Notes under the pieces: generated by a model
Databases searched by the model: none
What the model was told of the DNA's origin: nothing
The model's input: only the letters and a program-made list of their open reading frames with translations
Program-made: the position numbers and the translations under genes
Shown here: positions 28,227 through 36,355 of the stretch, in pieces
How the letters are laid out: each line of letters begins with the position of its first letter
Position numbering within the stretch: position 1 is the first letter of the stretch
Source of the DNA: Desulfovermiculus halophilus DSM 18834
GTDB taxonomy: Bacteria; Desulfobacterota; Desulfovibrionia; Desulfovibrionales; Desulfothermaceae
Direction of reading: 5' to 3'
DNA length: 64,000 nucleotides
NCBI RefSeq assembly: GCF_000620765.1
Contig: NZ_JIAK01000004.1
Location: forward strand, 124,001 to 188,000

Positions 28227-30428
28227 TTACCCCCGCATTATACGCAGGGAATTGCCCACAGCCAGAAGAGCCACCCCGACATCTGCAAACACCGCTGCCC
28301 ACATGCTGGCCAGGCCCAGGGCCCCCATTCCCAGGATCAGGGCCTTGAAGCCCAGAGCCATGACGATGTTCTGCCACACAATGGCCCTGGTCCGTTCGGC
28401 CACGGACACGGCCTGCAGCAGCTTGCCCGGATCATCCTTCATGAGCAGGATATCCGCGGCCTCTATGGCTGCGTCCGAGCCCAGACCGCCCATGGCCACG
28501 CCGATATCGCTCCTGGCCAGAACCGGGGCATCGTTGATCCCGTCCCCGACAAAAACAGTATACCCTTTGCCCTGGGTCCGGTCCATAATGGCCTCCAGTC
28601 TGGCCACCTTGTCCTGGGGCAGCAGCTGGGCCTCTACCCCGTCCAAGCCAAGTATGCCGCCGATCTCGTCAGCCACGGCCCGGCTGTCTCCGGTCAGCAT
28701 GAACTGGGCTGCGCCCCGCCTCTTCAAGCCCTGCACGGCTTGACGGGCTTGAGGGCGGAGCACGTCCTGGATCTGAATCCGGCCCGCCGCCCGCTTGTCC
28801 ACTCCGACCCATACTCCACCGTCGGAAAAAACCCGCTCGGGCATGGACACCCCCTGGGAGCGCAAGAAATCCGGATTGCCCACCAGGACTTCCCGGCCGT
28901 CGACTCTGGCCCGCACCCCCTGCCCAGAAAACTCCTGAACCTCTCCCTCACTGGCAGTTTCTTCAGCCTTCAGTCCGCGGTCCTGTATTGACTCCAATGT
29001 CTCTTCTGATCCCTCACCCCTGGTCTCTGACCTCTGATCACTGCCCTTTGCTTCCTGCCATTTGATCTCCGGCTCATTCCTCCCGGTCCCAGACTCCTGT
29101 CTCCAGTCTCTTAATCCATGATCTCTGGTCTCTGACCTCTGACCTCTGACTTCTGACCTCTGACCTCTGATCTCTGACTTCTCTCTTCCTGCTTCCCGGA
29201 CCACGGCCCGGGCAATGGGATGGGAAGAGTGCCTTTCGGCAGCCGCAGCCAGGGCCAGCACCTCCTCCGGGGCAAAGCCGGCCTCTGCCTGCACGTCGTG
29301 CACGGCAAACCGTCCTTGGGTCAGGGTCCCGGTCTTGTCCCAGACAACTGTGTGCAGCCTGTTCAGGGCCTCCAGGAAGTTGGCGCCCTTGACCAGGATG
29401 CCCTTTCTGGAACAGGCCCCTATGCCGGCAAAGAAGCTCAGGGGAATGGAGACCACCAAGGCGCAGGGGCAGGAGATAACCAGAAAGACCAGCCCCCGGT
29501 AGACCCAGTCCGCCACCTGGGGCGGCGCGGAAAACAGCTGCTCCAGACCGGGAACGTGGAAGGCCGCGATCGGACCGAAAGCGATGATCCCGGCCAATCC
29601 GACCACGATCGGGGTATAGCCCCGGGCCAGTCTGGTCATGAGCTGTTCTGTTGGGGCTTTGCGCTGGGAGGCGTTCCGGACCAGATCCAGAATCACGGAG
29701 ACCGTGGATTGGGCCAAGGGCTTGTCCACCCGCACAGTGAGCACTCCGGAAAGGTTGACCATCCCGGAAAGAATGGGGTCGCCGGCAGAGATCCGTCTGG
29801 GGCTGGACTCACCGGTCAGGGCCGAGGTGTCGGCCCTGCTGTTACCTTTGAGCACAGTCCCGTCCAAAGGGACGCGCTCTCCGGGATGGATCCGGATGCT
29901 CTGCCCGGTCTGGACTTGAGCCGGATCGACAACCCGCTCTCCGTCCCTGTCCACTATCCGGGCCCGGTCCGGACGGAGCTCAAGCAGGGAGGCCACGGAT
30001 TGGCTGGACTTGCGTACCGCGCTGTCCTGGAAGGCCTCTCCAATCCGGTAGAACAGCATCACCGCCACCGCCTCGGCATAGGCTCCTATGGCCAGGGCCC
30101 CTACGGTGGCTGTACTCATGAGCACGAATTCGTCCAGTGCCCTGCGGAGGAACAGACTGCGCAGGCCATGGAGCAGGACGCTCCACCCGGACAGCAGATA
30201 GGCGGCGGCAAATATGCCTGGAGTCAGCCACTCCGGTGTCCAGGGCAGCAGGTGCTTCACAATCAACCCGGCAACAAAGAGCATCGCCCCGGGCAAGAGA
30301 TTCCACAGCTCCTGCCTTACTGTCAGGTCAGCTCCATCTTGCTCAGGTCCATCCCCTCGGCACTCGCCTTTGCACCCGCACCCGCCTGACGCGCATTCCC
30401 ACTCGTTTAATCGATATGTATCAGTCAT
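28227..30428 (-). CDS. Zn/Cd/Pb-type P1B ATPase with a repeat-derived insertion
   Basis: A 733-residue heavy-metal pump. It has a Cys-rich N-tail (CASGGCGCKGEC, 12-23) in place of a full HMA domain, a TGES site, SCPCAL (319-324), DKTGTLT (364-370), HP in ERHSSHPIA (N domain) and [14 protein letters not shown], and ends in DVGVALLAVGNSLR (last-helix Asp, as in P1B-2). Residues about 415-495 form an insertion unlike any ATPase: KSEIRGQRSEVRGQRSE and related charged sequence, translated in frame from repeat C2. It falls between the HP motif and SGQGVRARVDG, within the nucleotide-binding domain. The reading frame is intact through the insertion. Specificity Zn/Cd/Pb is inferred from motifs and the CadC-type regulator. 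Confidence 0.9.
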   Translation of the reverse strand: MTDTYRLNEWECASGGCGCKGECRGDGPEQDGADLTVRQELWNLLPGAMLFVAGLIVKHLLPWTPEWLTPGIFAAAYLLSGWSVLLHGLRSLFLRRALDEFVLMSTATVGALAIGAYAEAVAVMLFYRIGEAFQDSAVRKSSQSVASLLELRPDRARIVDRDGERVVDPAQVQTGQSIRIHPGERVPLDGTVLKGNSRADTSALTGESSPRRISAGDPILSGMVNLSGVLTVRVDKPLAQSTVSVILDLVRNASQRKAPTEQLMTRLARGYTPIVVGLAGIIAFGPIAAFHVPGLEQLFSAPPQVADWVYRGLVFLVISCPCALVVSIPLSFFAGIGACSRKGILVKGANFLEALNRLHTVVWDKTGTLTQGRFAVHDVQAEAGFAPEEVLALAAAAERHSSHPIARAVVREAGREKSEIRGQRSEVRGQRSETRDHGLRDWRQESGTGRNEPEIKWQEAKGSDQRSETRGEGSEETLESIQDRGLKAEETASEGEVQEFSGQGVRARVDGREVLVGNPDFLRSQGVSMPERVFSDGGVWVGVDKRAAGRIQIQDVLRPQARQAVQGLKRRGAAQFMLTGDSRAVADEIGGILGLDGVEAQLLPQDKVARLEAIMDRTQGKGYTVFVGDGINDAPVLARSDIGVAMGGLGSDAAIEAADILLMKDDPGKLLQAVSVAERTRAIVWQNIVMALGFKALILGMGALGLASMWAAVFADVGVALLAVGNSLRIMRG
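28985..29190. repeat. EVRGQ-type simple repeat array C2, inside a CDS
   Basis: Imperfect TCTGACCTC/TCTGATCTC units lie on the plus strand within the heavy-metal ATPase gene. The array itself is densest at 29120-29190; the rest of the inserted segment is degenerate. Its length keeps the ATPase frame open. The same unit and orientation occur as C1 and C3. Confidence 0.8.
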
Positions 30429-30597
30429 TCTATGTCTATCTCAAGTTGCAAGCCTTCACCAGTTGGCTTCTCTTATCAATAAGGCAAAAAGTTGTTTACT
30501 TTTTGCGCGCTGCACTGAAGCTGCGCGGGAAATAAATTCCCGCTTGCGGACATAGCGCGAGTCCCGTCTTTTGGTATGCCTCCATTGGTCTTCCTCT

Positions 30598-30740
30598 CTC
30601 CGACCTCTGACCTCTGACTTCTGACTTCTGCCCTCTGATCTCCGACTTCTGATCTCTGCCCTCTGACCTCTGATCTCTATCTTCTGTCCTCTGCCCTCTG
30701 ATCTCTGACTTCTGATCTCTATCTTCTGTCCTCTGATCCT
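30598..30740. repeat. EVRGQ-type simple repeat array C3
   Basis: About 16 near-9-bp units (TCTGACCTC, TCTGATCTC, TCTGTCCTC) end exactly at the stop codon of the arsR-type gene. They occupy the right half of the 312-bp gap between the sensor and ATPase genes. The left half, 30429-30597, shows no clear feature beyond a weak RBS for the ATPase. An ORF through the array (minus strand) is only repeat translation. Confidence 0.8.
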
Positions 30741-31103
30741 TCATTCCCGCACATGGACAAAGGCCTGCTCAAAAAGCCTCTGCACATGATCGTCGGCCAG
30801 CCGATAAAAGACATTCTTCCCCTCCCGGCGGAAGGTGACCAGCTTGGCGGCCCGCAGCACCCGGAGCTGGTGGGAAACAGCCGAGGCGGACATCCCCAGG
30901 GCTTCGGTCAGATCGCAGACGCACAACTCTGCGATGGACAGGGCGAACAGGATGCGCACCCGGGTGGGATCACCCAGAGCCTTGAACACATCGGCCAGAG
31001 CGCACAGCGTATCGCAGTCAGGCATCTCCCTGCGCACCTGTTCAAGTCGTTCCGGATGGACTGTCTTCTCCTGACAGACATCAAAGGGAACCTGCTGGGC
31101 CAT
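30741..31103 (-). CDS. ArsR/SmtB-family metal sensor (CadC-like)
   Basis: A 120-residue winged-helix repressor. The ELCVCDL motif in the alpha3 region plus N-terminal Cys (C10, C30, C34) reproduce the Cys set of CadC/CmtR-type Cd/Pb/Zn sensors. ALGMSASAVSHQLRVLRAAKLV is the recognition helix and REGKNVFYRL the beta-wing. Metal binding would release the operator and derepress the ATPase gene downstream. A perfect palindrome (31139-31152) lies 36 bp upstream of the start. The repeat C3 block separates it from the ATPase. Confidence 0.93.
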   Translation of the reverse strand: MAQQVPFDVCQEKTVHPERLEQVRREMPDCDTLCALADVFKALGDPTRVRILFALSIAELCVCDLTEALGMSASAVSHQLRVLRAAKLVTFRREGKNVFYRLADDHVQRLFEQAFVHVRE

Positions 31104-31138
31104 ATCTTGTCTGCTCCAAATTACAACGAATGCTCATT

Positions 31139-31152
31139 TGAACACTTGTTCA
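31139..31152. promoter_or_regulatory. Probable operator of the ArsR/CadC-like repressor
   Basis: TGAACA-CT-TGTTCA, a perfect 6-2-6 palindrome with AT-rich flanks (ATT..., ...TAAT), 36-49 bp upstream of the sensor's ATG. ArsR/SmtB-family operators are 12-2-12 imperfect palindromes of this type. It may also affect the divergent hydrolase gene. Confidence 0.65.
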
Positions 31153-31310
31153 TAATAAGCAGCTGAAGACATCCCGTCAACCGTCCGGGAAGGACCGCCA
31201 GTGAGGACATGCCCTGCATGCGGTTCCGGGTCCAAGTCGATTCATTCCTTGACGATTCTGCCCGCGCTCCATACATTGTAGCTGCCTGAGACAGGCCTGA
31301 ATTGGAGAAC

Positions 31311-32102
31311 ATGATCAGTATGCACACAGATTGGCGGGAAGTTCGCATCCAAAATCCCAGGGGGCAGCTCCTGGCCGCTCTCTGCCTTCACTCTGGACCG
31401 GATTCCCGGGGATGGGTCGTGGTCTGCCACGGATTCACCGGGAGCAAGGAAGGGGGTGGCAGAGCCAAGGCCATGGCTGAAAGGCTGGCCGGTGAAACCG
31501 GTTTTTCCTTTGTCCTTTTCGACTTTGCCGGCAATGGAGAAAGCCAGGGCCGCTTCGAAGACCTGACCTTGAGCGGCCAGATCCAGGACCTCAGCGCCGT
31601 GGTCGACTGGTGCGGACAGCAGAGCCCCGGACCGGTTGTCACCATGGGACGCAGCTTCGGAGGCAGTACCGTCCTGGCCCACGGGGCAGCGGATCCCAGG
31701 GTCCAGGCTGTATGTACCTGGGCTGCTCCTGTCCGGCTTGCCGACCTGTTCTCCGAAGCAATAATCGCCGAGACCGGGGACGGCCGGATCCAACTGGCGG
31801 ACGCTGACGGGACTGTGGACCTGAACAAGGACTTTCTCAGGGATCTGGAGAGCTATGACCTGCTCAAGGCAGCGGCTGTCCTTGCTCCCCGTCCGCTGCT
31901 CATCATCCACGGAGAAAACGACGATGTCGTCCCGGCCTCCGATGCCCGCCGCCTCTACTCCACGGCGTCAGACCCCAAGGAGCTGCACATTATTCCCGGC
32001 GGGGACCACCAGTTCACCACCACCTCGGAACAGGTGTGGAAGATCGTCGGCAGATGGCTGAACGCCCTGCACGGAGAGAAATGCACCCAGGGGGAAACTT
32101 GA
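31311..32102 (+). CDS. Alpha/beta hydrolase (S33-like)
   Basis: A 263-residue hydrolase. VVVCHGFTGSKEGG is the oxyanion region, FDFAGNGES follows, and the nucleophile elbow is MGRSFGGST (GxSxG with Ser). The Asp is in IIHGENDDVVP and the His in PGGDHQFTT. It resembles small serine aminopeptidase/esterase family members; the substrate is unknown. Starts at 31302 (TTG), 31311 and 31320 are possible; 31311 is used with GGAG upstream. Its stop TGA overlaps the -35 box of the tRNA-Arg promoter. Confidence 0.85.
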   Translation: MISMHTDWREVRIQNPRGQLLAALCLHSGPDSRGWVVVCHGFTGSKEGGGRAKAMAERLAGETGFSFVLFDFAGNGESQGRFEDLTLSGQIQDLSAVVDWCGQQSPGPVVTMGRSFGGSTVLAHGAADPRVQAVCTWAAPVRLADLFSEAIIAETGDGRIQLADADGTVDLNKDFLRDLESYDLLKAAAVLAPRPLLIIHGENDDVVPASDARRLYSTASDPKELHIIPGGDHQFTTTSEQVWKIVGRWLNALHGEKCTQGET

Positions 32103-32127
32103 CAAGGTGACCGGCTTTGCTTACAAA
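32099..32127 (+). promoter_or_regulatory. Promoter of tRNA-Arg
   Basis: Consensus TTGACA (32099-32104), an exact 17-nt spacer, then TACAAA (32122-32127), ending 10 nt before the mature tRNA. The -35 box overlaps the stop codon of the preceding hydrolase gene. Confidence 0.75.
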
Positions 32128-32137
32128 GGCTTCTTGG

Positions 32138-32214
32138 GCGCCAGTAGCTCAGCCGGATAGAGCATCTGACTACGAATCAGAAGGCCGGGTGTTCGAATCG
32201 CCCCTGGCGCACCA
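32138..32214 (+). tRNA. tRNA-Arg(ACG)
   Basis: A 77-nt cloverleaf: acceptor GCGCCAG/CTGGCGC, D-arm GCTC/GAGC, anticodon stem TCTGA/TCAGA with loop CTACGAA (ACG, read as ICG), T-arm GGGTG-TTCGAAT-CGCCC, and an encoded CCA at 32212-32214. Confidence 0.95.
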
Positions 32215-32220
32215 TGTTTC

Positions 32221-32264
32221 AAGGGAGTTTATGGGCTTTTTGCCTGTAAGCTCCCTTATTTTTT
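32221..32264 (+). terminator. Intrinsic terminator of tRNA-Arg
   Basis: The stem AAGGGAG...CTCCCTT has an extended inner helix, followed by ATTTTTT, starting 7 nt after the tRNA. Confidence 0.8.
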
Positions 32265-32341
32265 GCTACCCTATTGCTACCACCAGCAAATAGCGGCGAA
32301 CACATATCACCACCCATCTGAGCATCACGCCGGGTGACTGG

Positions 32342-33040
32342 CTAAATGTCACGGTCCCTGACAGCATATCCGGCAGGATCGTCCAGCCCCGCCTCCAGAA
32401 AGCCCTTTCTGCGCAGTCTGCAGCTGTCGCATGCACCGCAGGCCAAGCCGTTCTGGTCCGGATCGTAGCAGGAATGGGTCAGGCTGTAGTCAACGCCCAG
32501 CTCCAGCCCTTTGCGGATAATCTGGGCCTTGCTCCAATGCACAAGCGGGGCACGAATCCTGTACTGCATCCTGCCCTCGATGCTTTCCTTGGTTCCCAGG
32601 TTGGCCAAGTGTTCAAAGGCGGCAATGAATTCCGGGCGGCAATCCGGGTATCCGGAATAGTCAACGGCATTGACCCCGATGAAGATGTCAGCTGCTCCCA
32701 GGACCTCTGCCCAGCCAAGGGCCAGGGACAAAAATATCGTGTTTCTGGCCGGGACATAGGTTGACGGGATGTGCGTCGACTGCTCAAGGCTTCGTCCCTT
32801 AGGCACCTGCGTGTCCTCTGTCAAAGCCGATCCGCCGATACGCCCCAGGGGAACGTCCACAACCAGATGCCGGGCAATGTCCATGACCTGGGCCACCCTG
32901 GAGGCCGCCGCCAGCTCGATTTCATGCCGCTGGGAATAGGAAAAAGACAGGGCGCAGGGCTCAAATCCTTCCTCTCTGGCAATGGCCAGACAGGTGGTCG
33001 AGTCCAGGCCTCCGGAAAAGAGAACAACTGCTTTTTTCAT
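32342..33040 (-). CDS. queC: 7-cyano-7-deazaguanine synthase
   Basis: A 232-residue adenylating enzyme making preQ0 in queuosine synthesis. It shows the PP-loop [15 protein letters not shown] (residues 5-19), [41 protein letters not shown] and the zinc site [11 protein letters not shown]. Start ATG 33040 is fixed by homology. The start codon lies inside the 8-bp target duplication of MITE B3, so all sequence upstream of -5 is MITE. AAGGGCC in the MITE terminus provides the SD. An epoxyqueuosine-reductase-like gene is at 47.6 kb. Confidence 0.94.
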   Translation of the reverse strand: MKKAVVLFSGGLDSTTCLAIAREEGFEPCALSFSYSQRHEIELAAASRVAQVMDIARHLVVDVPLGRIGGSALTEDTQVPKGRSLEQSTHIPSTYVPARNTIFLSLALGWAEVLGAADIFIGVNAVDYSGYPDCRPEFIAAFEHLANLGTKESIEGRMQYRIRAPLVHWSKAQIIRKGLELGVDYSLTHSCYDPDQNGLACGACDSCRLRRKGFLEAGLDDPAGYAVRDRDI

Positions 33041-33044
33041 AATT

Positions 33045-33328
33045 GGCCCTTGGACACAGAAAGTGAAATTGCATACATAAGAGTTTGCCGTCTCTTCTGG
33101 GTGCCGTGAGCGACAGGCCCGCGCATTTTCTTGGTCCCGCCAAAAGGGGGAAACCCGGCACTCACGTGTATGATACGCTTTCGTCAAACAGAAAGGAGTG
33201 ACCTGCACGTGAGTAGCCGGGAGGGGGCAGGGATCCCCCTTTGGCGGGGCTTAGAAAATACCGGGCCGAAAGTGGGCTCACAGAAGAGATGGCAAACTCC
33301 AAAAATCCACAGGCTACGTCGAAGATCC
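33045..33328. mobile_element. MITE-like element, copy B3, inserted at queC start
   Basis: A 284-bp element. Its left end GGCCCTTGGAC differs from the family's GGCTCTTCGAC; its right end is GTCGAAGATCC. The flanks TCATAATT (33037-33044) and TTATAATT (33329-33336) match at 7 of 8 bases. The body is about 95% like B2. The left duplication contains the complement of queC's ATG. The region 33041-33422 holds only this element and about 90 bp without features. Confidence 0.88.
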
Positions 33329-33422
33329 TTATAATTTTGCTCAGATATGTGCTGCGGGCCCAAAAACGTAGTGCGTGGCGGCAATGGCCGGGAATTGCTT
33401 CAGCTCATGCCGAAAGAAGCCG

Positions 33423-33776
33423 TCACATCCCTGTGATGGACACCACCAGAAAGATGAGTGCCAGGACTATTATCCAGGCCAGGGAGACGGCGACCAAAGA
33501 TTTTTTCCAATGCCTGCCGAAGTATCGTTTGGAAAACTGCAGGATCCAGGCCCAATTGAGCCACAGATGCACGCAGACAAGCACCAGCAGGACAAGGGAG
33601 AGATACAGATGGATGTTCCCCCAGTCATGCCTGTGCAGCCCGAGAAAGTACTTCGAGGCGCCCCCCGCTCTCCCGGCAGGGATGACGAAAGCAAGCAGCA
33701 TCCCGGTCCCGGCCAGGGAACACATGTCCACGAACATCAATGAGTCCACAAGATACTTGCAGGTATTCTTCTTCAT
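33423..33776 (-). CDS. DUF4405-type membrane protein
   Basis: A 117-residue protein with three membrane spans. The conserved HRHDWGNIHLYLSLVLLVLVCVHLWLNW core, with spaced His residues, is typical of DUF4405 and cytochrome b-like small membrane proteins. Haem binding is possible but unproven. Start 33776 (MKKNTCKYLVDSLMF) is favoured over an upstream in-frame ATG. It is divergent from the FmdE/MoeA-like gene with about 200 bp between, so a shared regulatory region is possible. Confidence 0.75.
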   Translation of the reverse strand: MKKNTCKYLVDSLMFVDMCSLAGTGMLLAFVIPAGRAGGASKYFLGLHRHDWGNIHLYLSLVLLVLVCVHLWLNWAWILQFSKRYFGRHWKKSLVAVSLAWIIVLALIFLVVSITGM

Positions 33777-33983
33777 GTGAGTCACACAATCCCGAGCAAT
33801 GTCGTATGTTGCAAGCTCGAACGAATCGTCATATATCAATTGCCGCACCGCAGATCCGCTCAGGCCCCTGAACGAATACGTGCTTTTTCAATCTTCGTAT
33901 ATCCGCCCGGCGCGCCTCGTCAATACAAGACTCTGGGATGCATGCGAAGCTTACATCCCCCAGATCAAGGAGATATGTGCACC

Positions 33984-35654
33984 ATGACCAAGAATCCATC
34001 AGTTGCAACCAGCGACTACAAGATGATCGGCAACCATACCTTTGACCAGTTCATCGAAATGGCCACCATGTTCCACAACTATCCTGCCCCTGGTCTGCTC
34101 ATTGGCGGGTACATGGTGGAGGAAGCCAAACGGCACATCCCCGAAGGCACCCTGTACGAGGCGGTTTCCGAGACCTCCTGGTGCCTGCCCGACGCCATAC
34201 AGATGCTCACACCCTGCACCATCGGCAACGGCTGGATGCGGATCATGAACTTCGGCCTGTACGCCATGAGCCTCTACGACAAGCACACCGGTGAAGGCGT
34301 GCGCGTCTGGCTCGATCTGGACAAGGTCCCCGAGGACTCGGAAATCAGGACCTGGCTCTTAAAGCTCAAGCCAAAACAGGAGCAGGACTCGGACCGGCTG
34401 CGGAGTGAAATCGGGATGTACGGCTCGGACATCATGTCCGTCCGGCCTATCACTCTGCGCCGCGAACACCTGGGCAAGCGAAGCAAGGGCTCAATCACCC
34501 GGTGTTCTGTATGCGGCGAAGCCTACCCGTCCATGCACGGGACGGTCTGTCGTTCATGCCGGGGCGAATCCCCGTATTCCGAGGACTCCGGCCTCGAGTC
34601 CCCGGTGGTCTTCCCCCTGCCTTCCCAGGTCAGAACCATGGATGTGGCCGATGCCGTGGGGACCAAGGCTGTGCACGACATGACCAGGATCGAGCCGGGC
34701 GTGAGCAAGGGCGCGGCCTTCCGAAAGGGTCAGGTGCTTGAGGCCGGAGACCTCTGCCGCCTGCAGCAGATGGGACGCAAAGCGATCTATGTGCAGGAAG
34801 CCGAGGTCGACGGGGACTTCGTGCACGAGGACGAGTGCGCCCAGGCCTTTGCCCGGGCCATGGCCGGCAAGGGTGTTGTCCCCGGCGGCCCGCCCCACGA
34901 GGGCAAGGTGGCCCTCAAGGCCGAGATGGACGGACTGCTGAAGGTAAATACCGAACTCCTGCACTCCTTCAACCTCTGTCCCGGAGTCATGGCCGCCAGC
35001 CGCAACGGCTGGACCCTGGTCAAGGAGGGAGCCGAGGTCGCGGCCACCCGGGCTATCCCCCTGTATCTGGAAAAGCCTCTCTATGACCGGGCCATGGCTG
35101 TGCTGGACGCCGGTCCGGTCTTTGATCTCCTGCCCTTGCGCAGGGCCAGAGTGGGCGTGCTCATAACCGGGGATGAAGTCTTCAGCGGCAGGATCGAGGA
35201 CCGGTTCGAGGGCATCATCCGGGGCAAGGTCACCGCTCTGGGCAGCGACCTCTACAAAACAGTGATCGTTCCCGACAGCCGGGAGGCAATCCGTGACGCG
35301 GCCCGGGAGTTGCTCGACGAGGGATGCGAGGTGATCATCACCACCGCCGGGCTTTCCGTGGATCCCGACGACGTCACCCGCCACGGGCTGGTTGACGCCG
35401 GAGCCCACGAGCTGGTGTACGGCGCCCCCATCCTCCCCGGGGCCATGACCCTGGTTGGACGCATCGGCCAGGCCCGCCTGCTGGGCGTTCCGGCCTGTGC
35501 CCTGTTTTTCAAGACCACAAGCCTGGATCTTCTCCTGCCCAGGCTGCTCGCGGATTTGGACATAACCCGCGATGACCTCGCACGGCTCGGCGAAGGGGGC
35601 ATGTGCCTGGGCTGCTCCAACTGCTCCTTCCCCAAGTGCCCCTTCGGCAAATAG
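33984..35654 (+). CDS. FmdE domain - zinc ribbon - MoeA-like molybdopterin-binding fusion
   Basis: A 556-residue protein. An N-terminal FmdE-like domain (about 12-165; GNHTFDQFIEMATMFHNYPAPGLLIGGYM, CTIGNGWMRI) is followed by a zinc ribbon (C174, C177, C189, C192). A central MoeA-like part (215-385, TRIEPGVSKGAAF) leads to a MoCF/MoeA substrate domain (389-535; GVLITGDEVFSG, VPDSREAI, ITTAGLSVDPDDVTR). The tail carries four Cys (541, 544, 547, 552). It probably handles Mo/W cofactor for a specific enzyme (inference). AAGGAG precedes ATG 33984 by 11 nt; ATG 33975 is too close. It stands alone on the plus strand before carB. Confidence 0.82.
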   Translation: MTKNPSVATSDYKMIGNHTFDQFIEMATMFHNYPAPGLLIGGYMVEEAKRHIPEGTLYEAVSETSWCLPDAIQMLTPCTIGNGWMRIMNFGLYAMSLYDKHTGEGVRVWLDLDKVPEDSEIRTWLLKLKPKQEQDSDRLRSEIGMYGSDIMSVRPITLRREHLGKRSKGSITRCSVCGEAYPSMHGTVCRSCRGESPYSEDSGLESPVVFPLPSQVRTMDVADAVGTKAVHDMTRIEPGVSKGAAFRKGQVLEAGDLCRLQQMGRKAIYVQEAEVDGDFVHEDECAQAFARAMAGKGVVPGGPPHEGKVALKAEMDGLLKVNTELLHSFNLCPGVMAASRNGWTLVKEGAEVAATRAIPLYLEKPLYDRAMAVLDAGPVFDLLPLRRARVGVLITGDEVFSGRIEDRFEGIIRGKVTALGSDLYKTVIVPDSREAIRDAARELLDEGCEVIITTAGLSVDPDDVTRHGLVDAGAHELVYGAPILPGAMTLVGRIGQARLLGVPACALFFKTTSLDLLLPRLLADLDITRDDLARLGEGGMCLGCSNCSFPKCPFGK

Positions 35655-36355
35655 GGACGAAGAAAGCGCAATCGTTCGGATCCCTTCCCAAAGTCTGGAG
35701 GCTTGTCCAGAGAGGCGGTGCCCAGCCACTTCGCTCACAGCTGGCGATGGGCCCCGTATCACTGCAACGTAACTTTCAATCGCAGCTCCGTCATTCCGGT
35801 ACTGGAGCGTGGTCCAGCACAGGCTCCAGCCGGAATCTCGGCCAAGAACTGGATCCCGGATCAAGTCCGGGATGATGGCAAGAGGGCTTAGCGCAAACAA
35901 TGAAGGGTACGTTGTAATGGTATTGGGTCAGGCCCTGAGCTGTGACCCGCAGCCAAAAGTATCCAGAGCTGAGAATCCTTGGATATGTTCATTGTCTCAC
36001 ATCTACCTGAAAAACCCTTTCCTCATGCTCCAAGCCATTTCAGCCTGCAATCGCTCCCTTATGCCGCTCACCTGGCTGATGACCACGATACCCCATAGCT
36101 GTGTACGCTGCAAAAGACACATAGAACACTATCCGGCTTCTTCCGCCGGAAACGTTTTGTTTACAGGCTCCAGGCCGTACGTAAGTTAGTTAATATTGTT
36201 TGACAAAGATTCATTTTTTTTATTATGGAGACACAATTTCGCATTGCGACCCTGCTCAGGGTCGCGCCCGGCACCCTCGACTGGATGTGCAGCATCTCGT
36301 ACGAGATGTATCTGTGTCCCAACCCCCCAGCAATGAACAGGAAGGCTTTCACAAC
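35655..36355. other. Non-coding stretch upstream of carB with palindromes
   Basis: No gene is supported here. Two structures are visible. A dispersed-repeat-like block at 35787-35880 begins CCGTCATTCCGG and ends with the palindrome CCCGGATCAAGTCCGGG. A leader hairpin at 36246-36265 (GCGACCCT / AGGGTCGC) lies about 90 nt before the carB ATG. TTGACA-like TTGACAAAG at 36200 could be a carB -35 box, but no good -10 pairs with it. Confidence 0.5.

Noticed and set aside
28985-29190. CRISPR array in the 24-31 kb repeats
   Set aside because: Units are ~9 bp, contiguous, without unique spacers and no cas genes nearby.
30496-30744. 82-aa ORF of RGQRTEDRDQ-type repeats
   Set aside because: It is translation of repeat array C3 plus flanking DNA; no start signal.
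32215-32341. tRNA-Arg 3' end as an attachment site of an integrated island
   Set aside because: No second copy of the tRNA 3' end and no tRNA-type integrase in the window; the following direct TGCTACC motifs are too short to argue from.
33131-33334. ORFs repeated in MITE copies (e.g. [15 protein letters not shown] and [10 protein letters not shown] peptides at 6.7, 19.4 and 33.2 kb)
   Set aside because: Similarity between copies is at DNA level across the whole element including hairpin arms; no SD, domain or codon bias supports a protein.
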